From assembly GCF_028771845.1 (NCBI RefSeq), contig NZ_CP118270.1, positions 4,526,001 through 4,590,000 of the forward strand: a DNA stretch of 64,000 nucleotides. The letters are read 5' to 3'. The notes under the pieces are model-generated. The model saw only the letters and a list, made by a program, of their open reading frames with translations. It made no database searches and was not told the origin of the DNA. The stretch is from Paenibacillus marchantiae (GTDB taxonomy: Bacteria > Bacillota > Bacilli > Paenibacillales > Paenibacillaceae). A program made the position numbers and the translations under genes. Position 1 is the first letter of the stretch. Each line of letters begins with the position of its first letter. Below are positions 8,068-15,483 of the stretch, in pieces.

Positions 8068-8422
8068 CCTCCAACACATCTCTTTCACTTTGATTTTGTA
8101 CTCCCCACTCACATAAACCTTCCAGAACGGGCAATAACGTTTCGGCTTTATCGGTCAGTCTGTACTCGACTTTAGGCGGGACTTGTGGATACTCTTTCCG
8201 TTCGACCATACCATCCGCTTCCAATTCTTTTAGTTGTGAACTCAGTGTTTTAAACGTAATCGCTCCAATTTGTCTTTTCAGTTCATTGAAGCGTACCGGT
8301 TGGTTTTCTGCTAAAAGATAAATGATGACCATCTTCCATTTGCCGCCAATGACAGACAATGTGTAGCCAAAAGGCGTATCTTGAATATGTTTAACCTTAC
8401 CTTGATATTCAGCCATGCTCAT
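8060..8422 (-). CDS. HxlR-family regulator (first of a tandem pair)
   Basis: This 120-residue HxlR winged-helix protein has the core SVIGGKWKMVIIYLL, VRFNELKRQIG, FKTLSSQLKELEADGMV and PPKVEYRLTDKAETL. The start at 8422 was chosen because AAAGGA lies 10 bases upstream. A longer start at 8455 has no binding site and would place coding sequence across a 29-bp operator-like repeat. It lacks an obvious N-terminal sensor Cys, unlike its downstream partner. It diverges from the arginase-fold gene, which is the likely target. Confidence 0.85.
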   Translation of the reverse strand: MSMAEYQGKVKHIQDTPFGYTLSVIGGKWKMVIIYLLAENQPVRFNELKRQIGAITFKTLSSQLKELEADGMVERKEYPQVPPKVEYRLTDKAETLLPVLEGLCEWGVQNQSERDVLEDD

Positions 8423-8441
8423 ATTTATGCTATCCTTTCGG

Positions 8442-8470
8442 GTAGTACCTGTCATAATAGTGCGTACTAC
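8442..8470. promoter_or_regulatory. HxlR-type operator in the divergent promoter
   Basis: The inverted arms GTAGTAC (8442-8448) and GTACTAC (8464-8470) flank 15 bp. GTAC/AGTAC-type dyads are known for HxlR/YodB regulators. The right arm overlaps the expected -35 position of the arginase-fold gene (-10 TATACT at 8491). The left arm lies in the leader of the regulator pair. Confidence 0.55.
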
Positions 8471-8527
8471 TTTTTGATTTGCGTTCAGTTTATACTAACC
8501 TTACTTTGAAGTAAAGGAGAGAAAAAC

Positions 8528-9442
8528 ATGAATCAAAAAACAATACGTCTGTTAATGCCACAATGGCAAGGCGGGAATAATCCTAACTACTCTTTTGGGG
8601 CGGAACTGCTTGCCTGGCTGGCTCCTGGTAATGATCAACCCCTGATTCAAGTTCCTGTACAAGCATATGATGGAACGTCACTGGAAAACGAGAATGGTGT
8701 AAATGGGAGAAAACAGCTCATTGAACAATTGGAAGCAGCACAGCATATTATTCATGCTCACAAGCCTGACCGTATCGTCATGTTTGGTGGGGATTGCTTG
8801 GTCGAACAAGCTCCGTTTGCCTATTTAAACGAACGGTATAATGGAGAATTAGGCTTAATCTGGATCGACGCGCACAGCGATTTGGTTGGTTACGTGGGTT
8901 ATGATAACGGACATACGCTACCTCTGGGTAATCTTTTGGGAGAAGGGGATGAAGAGTTTGCAAAACATGTAAAAATCCCTCTAAAACCTGAAAATGTCTT
9001 TATCGCGGGGTTGGCAACACCTACAGAACAGGAAGACGAAGTGATCTCAGAAGCGTTTGAACGATTAGGTATAACGACTGCAGAATCAGATACTGAAATG
9101 ATTCAAAGACTTGGCATTAAAACTGCCGGAGCTGAAGAGTTAACGAAAAGTACAGCATCCATCAAACAGTGGATCAAAGAAAGCGGCATTAAACATCTGG
9201 CTATTCACCTGGATCTAGATGTGCTTGATCCTAAGGCTTTTCGCTCGTTATTATTCGCTAATCCTGAAGGCCCTTATACGTACTCTCCTGCGGGAAGCTT
9301 GCAAATTCCTCAGCTCCTTCATCTGCTCAAAGAATTGTCGGAAGAAACAGATGTTGTGGGATTGGGTATTACCGAGCATATGCCATGGGATTCAATCAAC
9401 TTGAAGAACCTGCTAGGGGAAATACCTATTCTAAATAAATAA
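8528..9442 (+). CDS. Arginase/agmatinase-fold protein with altered metal site
   Basis: This 304-residue protein has the ureohydrolase fold. Motifs are FGGDC (86-90), WIDAHSDL (112-119, with Asp114, His116, Asp118) and HLDLDVLDP near 207, plus GLGITEHMPWD close to the end. Arginases normally read GGDHS at the first motif; here Cys90 replaces the metal-ligand His. That may change metal choice or reaction, so a ureohydrolase activity cannot be assumed. GTAAAGGAGAG precedes the ATG. It is transcribed away from two HxlR regulators, with a GTAGTAC dyad between them, so it is probably induced by whatever these sense. Confidence 0.85.
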   Translation: MNQKTIRLLMPQWQGGNNPNYSFGAELLAWLAPGNDQPLIQVPVQAYDGTSLENENGVNGRKQLIEQLEAAQHIIHAHKPDRIVMFGGDCLVEQAPFAYLNERYNGELGLIWIDAHSDLVGYVGYDNGHTLPLGNLLGEGDEEFAKHVKIPLKPENVFIAGLATPTEQEDEVISEAFERLGITTAESDTEMIQRLGIKTAGAEELTKSTASIKQWIKESGIKHLAIHLDLDVLDPKAFRSLLFANPEGPYTYSPAGSLQIPQLLHLLKELSEETDVVGLGITEHMPWDSINLKNLLGEIPILNK

Positions 9443-9498
9443 TAACATTCAATATACTCACCAACGGATTTATAATACTAGAATAATAGGTTGACCAT

Positions 9499-9545
9499 AA
9501 AAAATACACTCAGACACTTTATCATTGTGTGAAGTGTATTTTTTT
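9499..9545 (+). terminator. Rho-independent terminator after the arginase-fold gene
   Basis: The arms AAAAAATACACT and AGTGTATTTTTT, with inner ACAC/GTGT pairing, end in a T run. The A/T-symmetric stem could also act on the other strand. Confidence 0.8.
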
Positions 9546-9707
9546 GTGACTGTACGTGAGATAAAAGCTTAATAACATTTGAGTGCTGATGATTTGAAGC
9601 TATGGCTGGTGATCTGGGGTGCACTGTAAGACACCATTGGTCATTCACCTACATACATTATCTCAGGACAAATGACTATTGAAGTCAGTCATGGAGGTTT
9701 TAATCTT

Positions 9708-10163
9708 ATGTCAATTAATCATCATTCGAATACATCACATCCTTATTGGATCGAGAACGTGGGCGGGAGAGAAAGGGAAGCTTTGATTCCTCATCCTGTA
9801 GTTGTGGAGGTTAGGCAAGTCGCATCCAATCAGATTGTAGTGACTTACGATCAGCCAGCGGATTTAGCATCCGCAACAAACATATCGAACTATTGGATAA
9901 GAAGTAATATGGCTAGTCCATCAGATATAGCCAGTCTAGGAATGGGAGAAGCCATCGGGAAAGAAAATTCGATTCGTGCTGATCGGGGGATGATCGCTCC
10001 TATTAATAATTCCAAAACGAGATTTGTTATAACCTTCAATGTTAACGCGACTATGGGTGTTCTTTATATTTTGCTTCCATGCTTTGTCAATTTGGAGGGG
10101 AGATCCGGATTCACTGGTGGAAATTGGGGACCGTTCAGTAGAAATATGTTTATTGGATTGTAG
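9708..10163 (+). CDS. Small Ig-like/beta-domain protein of unknown role
   Basis: This 151-residue protein is not recognised by name. After a polar N-terminus (MSINHHSNTSHPYWIENVGG) the core PVVVEVRQVASNQIVVTYDQ and ASATNISNYWIRS resembles one bacterial Ig-like/SbsA-type domain, in which VxVTFxxPVDxxSAxNxxNY is typical. The end has RFVITFNVNATMGVLYILLP. No signal peptide or anchor is seen, which is odd for a domain usually found in surface proteins. The ATG at 9708 follows GGAGG by 10 bases; 12 extra upstream codons lack a site. It stands alone before a shared terminator. Confidence 0.65.
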   Translation: MSINHHSNTSHPYWIENVGGREREALIPHPVVVEVRQVASNQIVVTYDQPADLASATNISNYWIRSNMASPSDIASLGMGEAIGKENSIRADRGMIAPINNSKTRFVITFNVNATMGVLYILLPCFVNLEGRSGFTGGNWGPFSRNMFIGL

Positions 10164-10190
10164 TAAACAGTTCAATAGGGCATGAACGCA

Positions 10191-10220
10191 AAAAGTCGCC
10201 AGAAATGGCGACCTTTTTTA
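10191..10220. terminator. Bidirectional terminator between convergent genes
   Basis: GTCGCCA and TGGCGAC pair around a GAAA tetraloop, with an A5 tract on the left and a T run on the right, so it works on both strands. Confidence 0.9.
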
Positions 10221-10233
10221 TCGATAGAAAGGG

Positions 10234-11085
10234 TTAGATTTCAAGTTTACGTGTACCAAGCCACTTCACCATTTCTGGGTCGTTATGAGAAAAGAACAGA
10301 CTTTGCTTCGTATCTAATGCAGTAATTGATTCCATATCATTTTGGCTTAATTCAAAGTCAAAGATATTGAAGTTCTCAACAATTCTCTCTTTACGAACAG
10401 ACTTCGGAATGACAACGACTTCTCTTTGTGTCAACCAGCGTAAAACGACCTGAGCAACAGATTTATTCACCTTTTTCGCAATGGATAGCAATACATCATT
10501 CTGGAAAAGATCATTTCTTCCTTCAGCAAAAGGCGCCCAGGATTGAATCTGAACATTATTTTCTTTCATAAAAGCAGCACTTTCGATTTGTTGATTGAAA
10601 GGGTGTGTTTCAACCTGGTTTACCGCAGGAACTATCTCATTATGAATGATTAAATCGATCAGACGATCCATCTGGAAGTTGCTAACTCCAATAGCACGGA
10701 CCTTTCCTTCACGATACAATTCCTCCATAGCGCGCCAAGAGCCGTACACATCGCCAAAAGGCTGATGAATTAAATACAGGTCCAACACATCCAATTGCAA
10801 TCGATCCAGAGATTTTTGGAATGCTTTTTTAGTGTTTTCATATCCAGTATCCTGAACCCAAAGCTTTGTAGTAATAAATAATTCTTCTCTTGGGACACCA
10901 CTTCGTTTAATGGCTCGACCAACGGCTTCTTCGTTCAGATATGAGGCAGCTGTATCAATCAGGCGATATCCTGCCATAATGGCATCGTAAACGCTTTGTT
11001 CGCATTCATTTTGATCTGCAATTTGATAAACACCAAAACCCATAATGGGCATCTCCACACCATTGTTAAGTATTACTTTTTCCAT
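10234..11085 (-). CDS. Aldo/keto reductase (AKR5-like)
   Basis: This 283-residue single-domain (alpha/beta)8 NADPH-dependent reductase is of the YvgN/DkgA type. The catalytic tetrad is visible: Asp in RLIDTAASYLNEEAVG (followed by Tyr), Lys in FITTKLW and His in YLIHQPF. The cofactor-binding end is VVVIPKSVRKERIVENF. It would reduce aldehydes or ketones in the cytosol; the substrate is not defined by sequence. GGAGG lies before the ATG. The length is normal. It is a single gene, convergent with the 9708 gene and sharing its terminator. Confidence 0.93.
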   Translation of the reverse strand: MEKVILNNGVEMPIMGFGVYQIADQNECEQSVYDAIMAGYRLIDTAASYLNEEAVGRAIKRSGVPREELFITTKLWVQDTGYENTKKAFQKSLDRLQLDVLDLYLIHQPFGDVYGSWRAMEELYREGKVRAIGVSNFQMDRLIDLIIHNEIVPAVNQVETHPFNQQIESAAFMKENNVQIQSWAPFAEGRNDLFQNDVLLSIAKKVNKSVAQVVLRWLTQREVVVIPKSVRKERIVENFNIFDFELSQNDMESITALDTKQSLFFSHNDPEMVKWLGTRKLEI

Positions 11086-11208
11086 GTTAAAGCCCTCCTT
11101 CTTATAGGTTTATTATGTACCAAATCATCATTCTAGCGTTATATCATTCATATCAAATGTTTGCCTAATTATCTCACAGGACGTATAAAATTGATTTTTG
11201 ACGTTCAA

Positions 11209-11243
11209 GTAAAAGACTTCTATTCCGCTGAATAGAAGTCTTT
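11209..11243 (-). terminator. Rho-independent terminator after the SIS-domain gene
   Basis: A perfect 13-bp stem AAAGACTTCTATT/AATAGAAGTCTTT with a 6-base loop. Read on the minus strand it ends in a TTTT tract 65 bp beyond the stop. Confidence 0.8.
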
Positions 11244-11307
11244 GGATCTCCCTCTGAAAATCCCCTTTTCCAACCTTCCAAGCCAATTGAAAGAACTAAG
11301 CTATCTT

Positions 11308-12351
11308 TTATAGCTTGACCCAGGCCACCAGCCCATCGGGTTGATCCGGGTTAATACCATGGCGTTCGGCATTAGCCAAAGCAGCGATTTGCGAGATGAA
11401 GATGAAAGGAATACCCCGCACCGCTGTATTAAGCGGATGACTAGTTGTGATTTCAAGGTCGATGAACTCCTGCGGGATGCCCATCGCCCGATCGGCAAAT
11501 GTAATAATGGTGGCTCCACGCTCCTTAATATCCCTCAACAGATTGCGTTGATGCTCAATACCGCTGTCCGACAAGGCAGCAATCACTAAAGTATCCGAAC
11601 CCACGGTGACCATCGGGCCGTGCCGAACGTCAAGAAGATGGTATGCGTGGGCTTGTGTCTTGGCAATTTCGGTCAGAGCGATGGCACCCTCGGCTGCCAG
11701 GCCTTGTAGTTCACCGTCTGCAAGCAGGACTGCATTCGTCCAATTGAAGTCGGAGACACGGCGGATGCTGTCCTCTACACGTGCCATGTAGGCTTCACCT
11801 TGATGAATCGCTTCCTGCATATCGATAATCAGCTCCTCATCACCAGCAAGAAAAGCGGCAAGCAGCAGATTGGCTGCATACAGATTGGTTACTGTGCGGG
11901 TCTGGCAAACGCTATGGTCGAAAGCCCAGGGCAGTTCCAGAGGGAAATCAGCGTTTTTGGATAACGGCGAGCCCGTTACACAAGAAATCGTTAATAATGG
12001 AATACGTTGATCGGACTGAAGTAAACGCAATGCTTCAACGACCTCACTCGTACTGCCAGATCGTGACGGCGCTATGATCAGGCTACCCTCCAGCATGGGA
12101 CGATAGCGGTCTGCATGGAGCATGAGATCACCAGCGGCAAGTGACATTGCAGGCAGGCCAGCACGCAAACGGAAGGAAAAAGCGGCCGCTTCGCTCAAAC
12201 AATAGCTGGACCCGGCGCCAACAAAGGTTACGGAGGTAATCGCTTGAGCTTGGACAAAGGCAGTAAATTCCGTGCGCTTGGCCAGTAAATAGTTGTAGGT
12301 CTGCTGCAGGGCCTTATATTGTTCTTTTACTTCACGATACGTCAAATTCAT
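11308..12351 (-). CDS. Double-SIS sugar isomerase/deaminase (AgaS/FrlB-like)
   Basis: This 347-residue protein has two SIS domains. The first contains VTFVGAGSSYCLSEAAAF and IAPSRSGSTSEVVEAL, and the second begins near residue 195 with HGPMVTVGSDTLV. This is the layout of the GlmS isomerase half and of AgaS, FrlB and related enzymes that isomerise or deaminate phosphorylated amino sugars. Beside a LacC-type kinase and a class II aldolase, a galactosamine-6-phosphate deaminase/isomerase giving tagatose-6-phosphate is the best guess. GGGAGG precedes the ATG. The gene is transcribed away from the aldolase operon; its promoter (TTGCAA, 18 bp, CATAAT) has two TGATY-N5-RATCA dyads just downstream. 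Confidence 0.85.
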   Translation of the reverse strand: MNLTYREVKEQYKALQQTYNYLLAKRTEFTAFVQAQAITSVTFVGAGSSYCLSEAAAFSFRLRAGLPAMSLAAGDLMLHADRYRPMLEGSLIIAPSRSGSTSEVVEALRLLQSDQRIPLLTISCVTGSPLSKNADFPLELPWAFDHSVCQTRTVTNLYAANLLLAAFLAGDEELIIDMQEAIHQGEAYMARVEDSIRRVSDFNWTNAVLLADGELQGLAAEGAIALTEIAKTQAHAYHLLDVRHGPMVTVGSDTLVIAALSDSGIEHQRNLLRDIKERGATIITFADRAMGIPQEFIDLEITTSHPLNTAVRGIPFIFISQIAALANAERHGINPDQPDGLVAWVKL

Positions 12352-12395
12352 AAAAATACCTCCCGGGAATGATTTAGATTGATAGCTTCAGTTTG

Positions 12396-12410
12396 TGATC
12401 TTTTCGATCA
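12396..12410. promoter_or_regulatory. Operator site 1 of the sugar locus
   Basis: TGATCTTTTCGATCA is a 15-bp dyad (TGATC/GATCA arms, 5-bp centre). It lies in the transcribed leader of the SIS gene. It matches sites 2 and 3 in arm length, spacing and base pattern. Confidence 0.55.
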
Positions 12411-12424
12411 AATATATAGTTAAA

Positions 12425-12439
12425 TGATTGTGTTAATCA
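12425..12439. promoter_or_regulatory. Operator site 2 of the sugar locus
   Basis: TGATTGTGTTAATCA is a 15-bp dyad directly downstream of the -10 box of the SIS-gene promoter, over its probable transcription start. Its centre lies 29 bp from site 1 and 63 bp from site 3. Confidence 0.6.
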
Positions 12440-12441
12440 TA

Positions 12442-12471
12442 ATTATGCCTTTATATCCCTCTGAATTGCAA
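12442..12471 (-). promoter_or_regulatory. Promoter of the SIS-domain gene
   Basis: The minus strand has a -35 box TTGCAA (12471-12466), an 18-bp spacer and a -10 box CATAAT (12447-12442). Confidence 0.5.
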
Positions 12472-12487
12472 TAGTTTTCCAAAATAA

Positions 12488-12502
12488 TGATTGATTTAAT
12501 CA
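12488..12502. promoter_or_regulatory. Operator site 3 of the sugar locus
   Basis: TGATTGATTTAATCA is a 15-bp dyad that covers the -35 box of the aldolase-operon promoter. It is the third copy of the TGATY-N5-RATCA pattern within 107 bp. Confidence 0.6.
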
Positions 12503-12519
12503 AATAAAAAGATTATTAT
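12491..12519 (+). promoter_or_regulatory. Promoter of the aldolase operon
   Basis: A -35 box TTGATT (12491-12496), a 17-bp spacer and a -10 box TATTAT (12514-12519). Operator site 3 overlaps the -35 box. The leader is about 110 bases long and contains an unused Shine-Dalgarno-like GAAGGGAGG at 12569. Confidence 0.6.
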
Positions 12520-12635
12520 GATCACAAGCTAGAAATTATCAAATGTTTCCCATACTCATCTGACCCGTGAAGGGAGGTGCAGGATCGTTCAAATCGTCGC
12601 TATGTAACGACGAAACCTTAAAAGGGGGAATGGAT

Positions 12636-13502
12636 ATGCCACTGATCTCGTCCACTGAAATGCTGCAAACAGCTCGCAGGGATCAATACGCCATCGCTGC
12701 ATTTAACGTTCATACCCTGGAGATGCTTCAGGCTGTCGTTGAAGCGGCTGTAGAAACCGAATCACCGCTCATTATTCAAACCACGGTGGGCACAGTCAAC
12801 CACTTGGGACCAGATTACATTGCTCATGCGGCTAAAACCGCAGCGGACTTGACGGATATCCCCATCGCACTTCATTTGGATCACTGCACTGATTTTTCAA
12901 CGATTATCCGATGCATACGAGCAGGTTATACCTCCGTTATGATCGATGCATCCATGTATCCTTTTGAAGAAAATGTGAACCTAACCCGTAAAGTGATGGA
13001 GGTTGCTCAGGCATCTGGCGTAAACGTGGAGGCTGAGCTTGGTAAGGTTGGCGGCGTTGAGGACGATATTGTCGTCGAGGAACAGCATGCTTCCCTAGCA
13101 GATCCGGAAGATTGCGTGCAGTTTGTTGAACGTACTGGTGTAACTACACTGGCTCCAGCAATCGGTACCGCACACGGTATTTATAAGGGACAGCCGAACA
13201 TAGATTTTGAACGAATTGAAACCATTGCGAATCGAGTATCGGTTCCTTTGGTGCTGCACGGTGGTTCGGGCATACCAGCTGAACAGATTCATCGTTCGGT
13301 TGCACTGGGGATGTCCAAGGTAAATATAGCCACAGAGCTGCGTATTGCTTTTTCCGAAGCTATCAAGGATGTATTTCTAATCCATCCAGAAGAGAATGAT
13401 CCACGTAAATACATGGCTCCGGCGAAGGAAGCAGTTAAACGGCTTGCCATGGAGAAAATACGGTTATGTGGAAGCACTGGCAAAGCCGGCGTAGTTCGAT
13501 GA
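12636..13502 (+). CDS. Class II ketose-bisphosphate aldolase (tagatose/fructose type)
   Basis: This 288-residue zinc-dependent class II aldolase has the zinc ligands in HLDHC (about residue 81) and in GTAHG and LHGGSG toward the end, with the active-site loop EAELGKVGG. The length fits KbaY/GatY/AgaY (about 286). It would split a ketose-1,6-bisphosphate into glyceraldehyde-3-phosphate and dihydroxyacetone phosphate. The ATG at 12636 is placed 7 bases after AAGGGGG; the earlier ATG at 12630 is too close. The stop overlaps the start of the next kinase gene by 4 bases (ATGA). Tagatose-1,6-bisphosphate is favoured over fructose-1,6-bisphosphate from the neighbours only. Confidence 0.9.
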   Translation: MPLISSTEMLQTARRDQYAIAAFNVHTLEMLQAVVEAAVETESPLIIQTTVGTVNHLGPDYIAHAAKTAADLTDIPIALHLDHCTDFSTIIRCIRAGYTSVMIDASMYPFEENVNLTRKVMEVAQASGVNVEAELGKVGGVEDDIVVEEQHASLADPEDCVQFVERTGVTTLAPAIGTAHGIYKGQPNIDFERIETIANRVSVPLVLHGGSGIPAEQIHRSVALGMSKVNIATELRIAFSEAIKDVFLIHPEENDPRKYMAPAKEAVKRLAMEKIRLCGSTGKAGVVR

Positions 13503-14428
13503 TTACCACAGTCACACTCCATGCGGCCATCGACCGGACATTATACGTTGACAAGTTTGGCGTAGGCCAAGTGCATCGGGTGACAAGACAGGTTAATGAG
13601 CCAGGTGGCAAAGGCAATAACGTAGCCAAAGTGATCCGGCAGCTCGGCGGTGAAGTCACAGCTACAGGCATTATTGCCGGCAATAACGGTGTATTTATTG
13701 AGAGAAATCTGACTGAACGAGGGATACGGACTGCTTTTATCCAATCAGCGGGAGACTCACGAGTCTGCCTCAACATTGTGGATGATTCCAGTGGTAGCTC
13801 TACCGAGCTGCTTGGGCAGGGTCCAAATATGTCAGAAGCTGAAGTTGAAGCGATCAAGAAAAAAGTACAGGAGCTCGCCATCCAGTCTAGTGCAGTTATT
13901 ATGTCTGGAAGCTTACCCCCAGGTGCACCGGACACTTTGTACGCAGAACTGATTTGTATTGTTCGTTCAGCAGGCGCGAGAGCCTTTCTGGATACAGGTG
14001 GAACAAGTTTCACCATTGGGCTGAGTGCAACACCCCATTTCGTGAAGCCGAATGAGCAGGAGCTGGCCGAATGGCTGGGGCAGAAGCCAAGAAACGTGAG
14101 CGAATGGGCCCGTGCAGCGCACAGGTTGGCGGATCAAGACATTGATGAGGTGTGCATAACACTCGGCAGTGACGGTGCTCTGGCTATTTTAAACGGAAAA
14201 GCATATATGGTGAAGCCGCCAACCATTCAGCCTGTGAATACGGTAGGTTGCGGAGACGCCTTTGTTGCCGGCATGGCATATGCAGGAGAGCGCGGCGATT
14301 CGGATGAGTCCAGACTGCGTACGGCTGTCGCGGCTGCTGCTACGAATGCAATGTCTTCTAAAGCAGGTGACATCGACTATGTTCTGTTTGAGGAGTACGA
14401 ACATCAGGTGCAAATTATACCTTTATGA
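13499..14428 (+). CDS. LacC/FruK-type hexose-phosphate kinase (PfkB family)
   Basis: This 309-residue PfkB-family kinase is of the 1-phosphofructokinase/tagatose-6-phosphate kinase branch. The N-terminus TVTLHAAIDRTLYVD and EPGGKGNNVAKVIRQLGG are typical. The anion hole is NTVGCGDAFVAGMAY, with Cys in place of the usual Ala (GAGD becomes GCGD) and the base Asp kept. It would phosphorylate tagatose-6-phosphate or a like sugar phosphate to the bisphosphate used by the aldolase encoded just upstream. The ATG overlaps the aldolase stop (ATGA); an earlier in-frame ATG at 13466 lies inside the aldolase and has no binding site. Confidence 0.88.
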   Translation: MITTVTLHAAIDRTLYVDKFGVGQVHRVTRQVNEPGGKGNNVAKVIRQLGGEVTATGIIAGNNGVFIERNLTERGIRTAFIQSAGDSRVCLNIVDDSSGSSTELLGQGPNMSEAEVEAIKKKVQELAIQSSAVIMSGSLPPGAPDTLYAELICIVRSAGARAFLDTGGTSFTIGLSATPHFVKPNEQELAEWLGQKPRNVSEWARAAHRLADQDIDEVCITLGSDGALAILNGKAYMVKPPTIQPVNTVGCGDAFVAGMAYAGERGDSDESRLRTAVAAAATNAMSSKAGDIDYVLFEEYEHQVQIIPL

Positions 14429-14612
14429 TGGTTGAAGGTTTTGAAAATCAGCTTCATATCCCTCATGAATAACCGTTAGAGAGATACTTTTCTTATGGGA
14501 TGCAGTTCACGTCGACATATTGCAATCCATCCTTTCATCCTACACAATAGAGCTAGCACGGGCTGAAGTTAACGGATATCATGCAGGCCCAGACATATTA
14601 AAGGAGAGACTT

Positions 14613-15413
14613 ATGCAATATTCAAAGGGTGAACTGCGCAGAGCACAAACATTGGAACTGATTAAATCGCATGGAAAAATATCGCTGCAAGAGATTGTCC
14701 AGACGGTTGGCTGCTCGGAAGCAACCGCAAGACGTGACTTGGACGCACTTGAAAAAGCGGGCGAGATTATTCGAACAAATGGGGGAGCCATATATGAAGG
14801 GGGCCTGACGTCGGCGGTATCGGAGCTACCATTTGCAGCAAAACGCGATTTCCGACGGATGGATAAGGAACGGATCGCTGCCACGGCCGCTGCCCTTGTT
14901 AAAGAGGGAGACATTATCTGCCTGACGGGCGGTACAACGACGTTCTTTATTGCGAAAGCACTCAAAAAGCATCGTAATATTACGATTGTCACCAACGCGG
15001 TGAATATTGCTTATGAATTGGCTGATGCCGAAGATATTCAGGTTGTGGTCATTGGCGGCGTTATGCGGTCTAAAAGCTACGAGTTATGCGGTCCGCTGGC
15101 AGAAAGTGTGATCGACAAAATTAACATTACGAAAATGTTTCTCGGGGTGGACGGAGTAACGCAGAATTTTGGCTTTACGATGCATTCCGAGCTTGAAGCT
15201 CGTATTGCCCAATTAACAATGGAACGTTCCAGCGAAGTTTATGCTGTATTCGATCAAAGCAAGATTGAGAAAAGTGCTTTGTTTACGATTACTCCCTTAA
15301 CTCAGGTGACAGGGGTAATTACGAATAAACAGCCGGAGGGATGGTTTGAGCAGGCGTGCCAGGAGCATCAGATTGCGATACATACAACTACAGACCACAT
15401 TGCTTCTATTTAA
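14613..15413 (+). CDS. DeoR/GlpR-family regulator of the sugar locus
   Basis: This 266-residue DeoR-family repressor has an N-terminal helix-turn-helix (ISLQEIVQTVGCSEATARRD) and a C-terminal sugar-phosphate sensor (ICLTGGTTTFFIAKAL, TIVTNAVNIAYELA, KMFLGVDGV). It probably represses the divergent SIS and aldolase transcripts by binding the three 15-bp dyads at 12396-12502, released by a phosphosugar. AAAGGAGAG lies before the ATG at 14613; 31 upstream in-frame codons have no site. A 184-bp gap separates it from the kinase, so it may have its own promoter. Confidence 0.9.
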   Translation: MQYSKGELRRAQTLELIKSHGKISLQEIVQTVGCSEATARRDLDALEKAGEIIRTNGGAIYEGGLTSAVSELPFAAKRDFRRMDKERIAATAAALVKEGDIICLTGGTTTFFIAKALKKHRNITIVTNAVNIAYELADAEDIQVVVIGGVMRSKSYELCGPLAESVIDKINITKMFLGVDGVTQNFGFTMHSELEARIAQLTMERSSEVYAVFDQSKIEKSALFTITPLTQVTGVITNKQPEGWFEQACQEHQIAIHTTTDHIASI

Positions 15414-15483
15414 ATACGCGTAATACTCAAACGCCCTTCCCTTCATATGCTGGCTAATTTGCAGGACAAGGGAGGATATGCGA

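Noticed and set aside
13435..14016. Long antisense frame (193 codons) across the LacC/FruK-type kinase
   Set aside because: The opposite strand encodes a clear PfkB kinase; the antisense frame has low-complexity Ser/Pro/Leu composition and no binding site.
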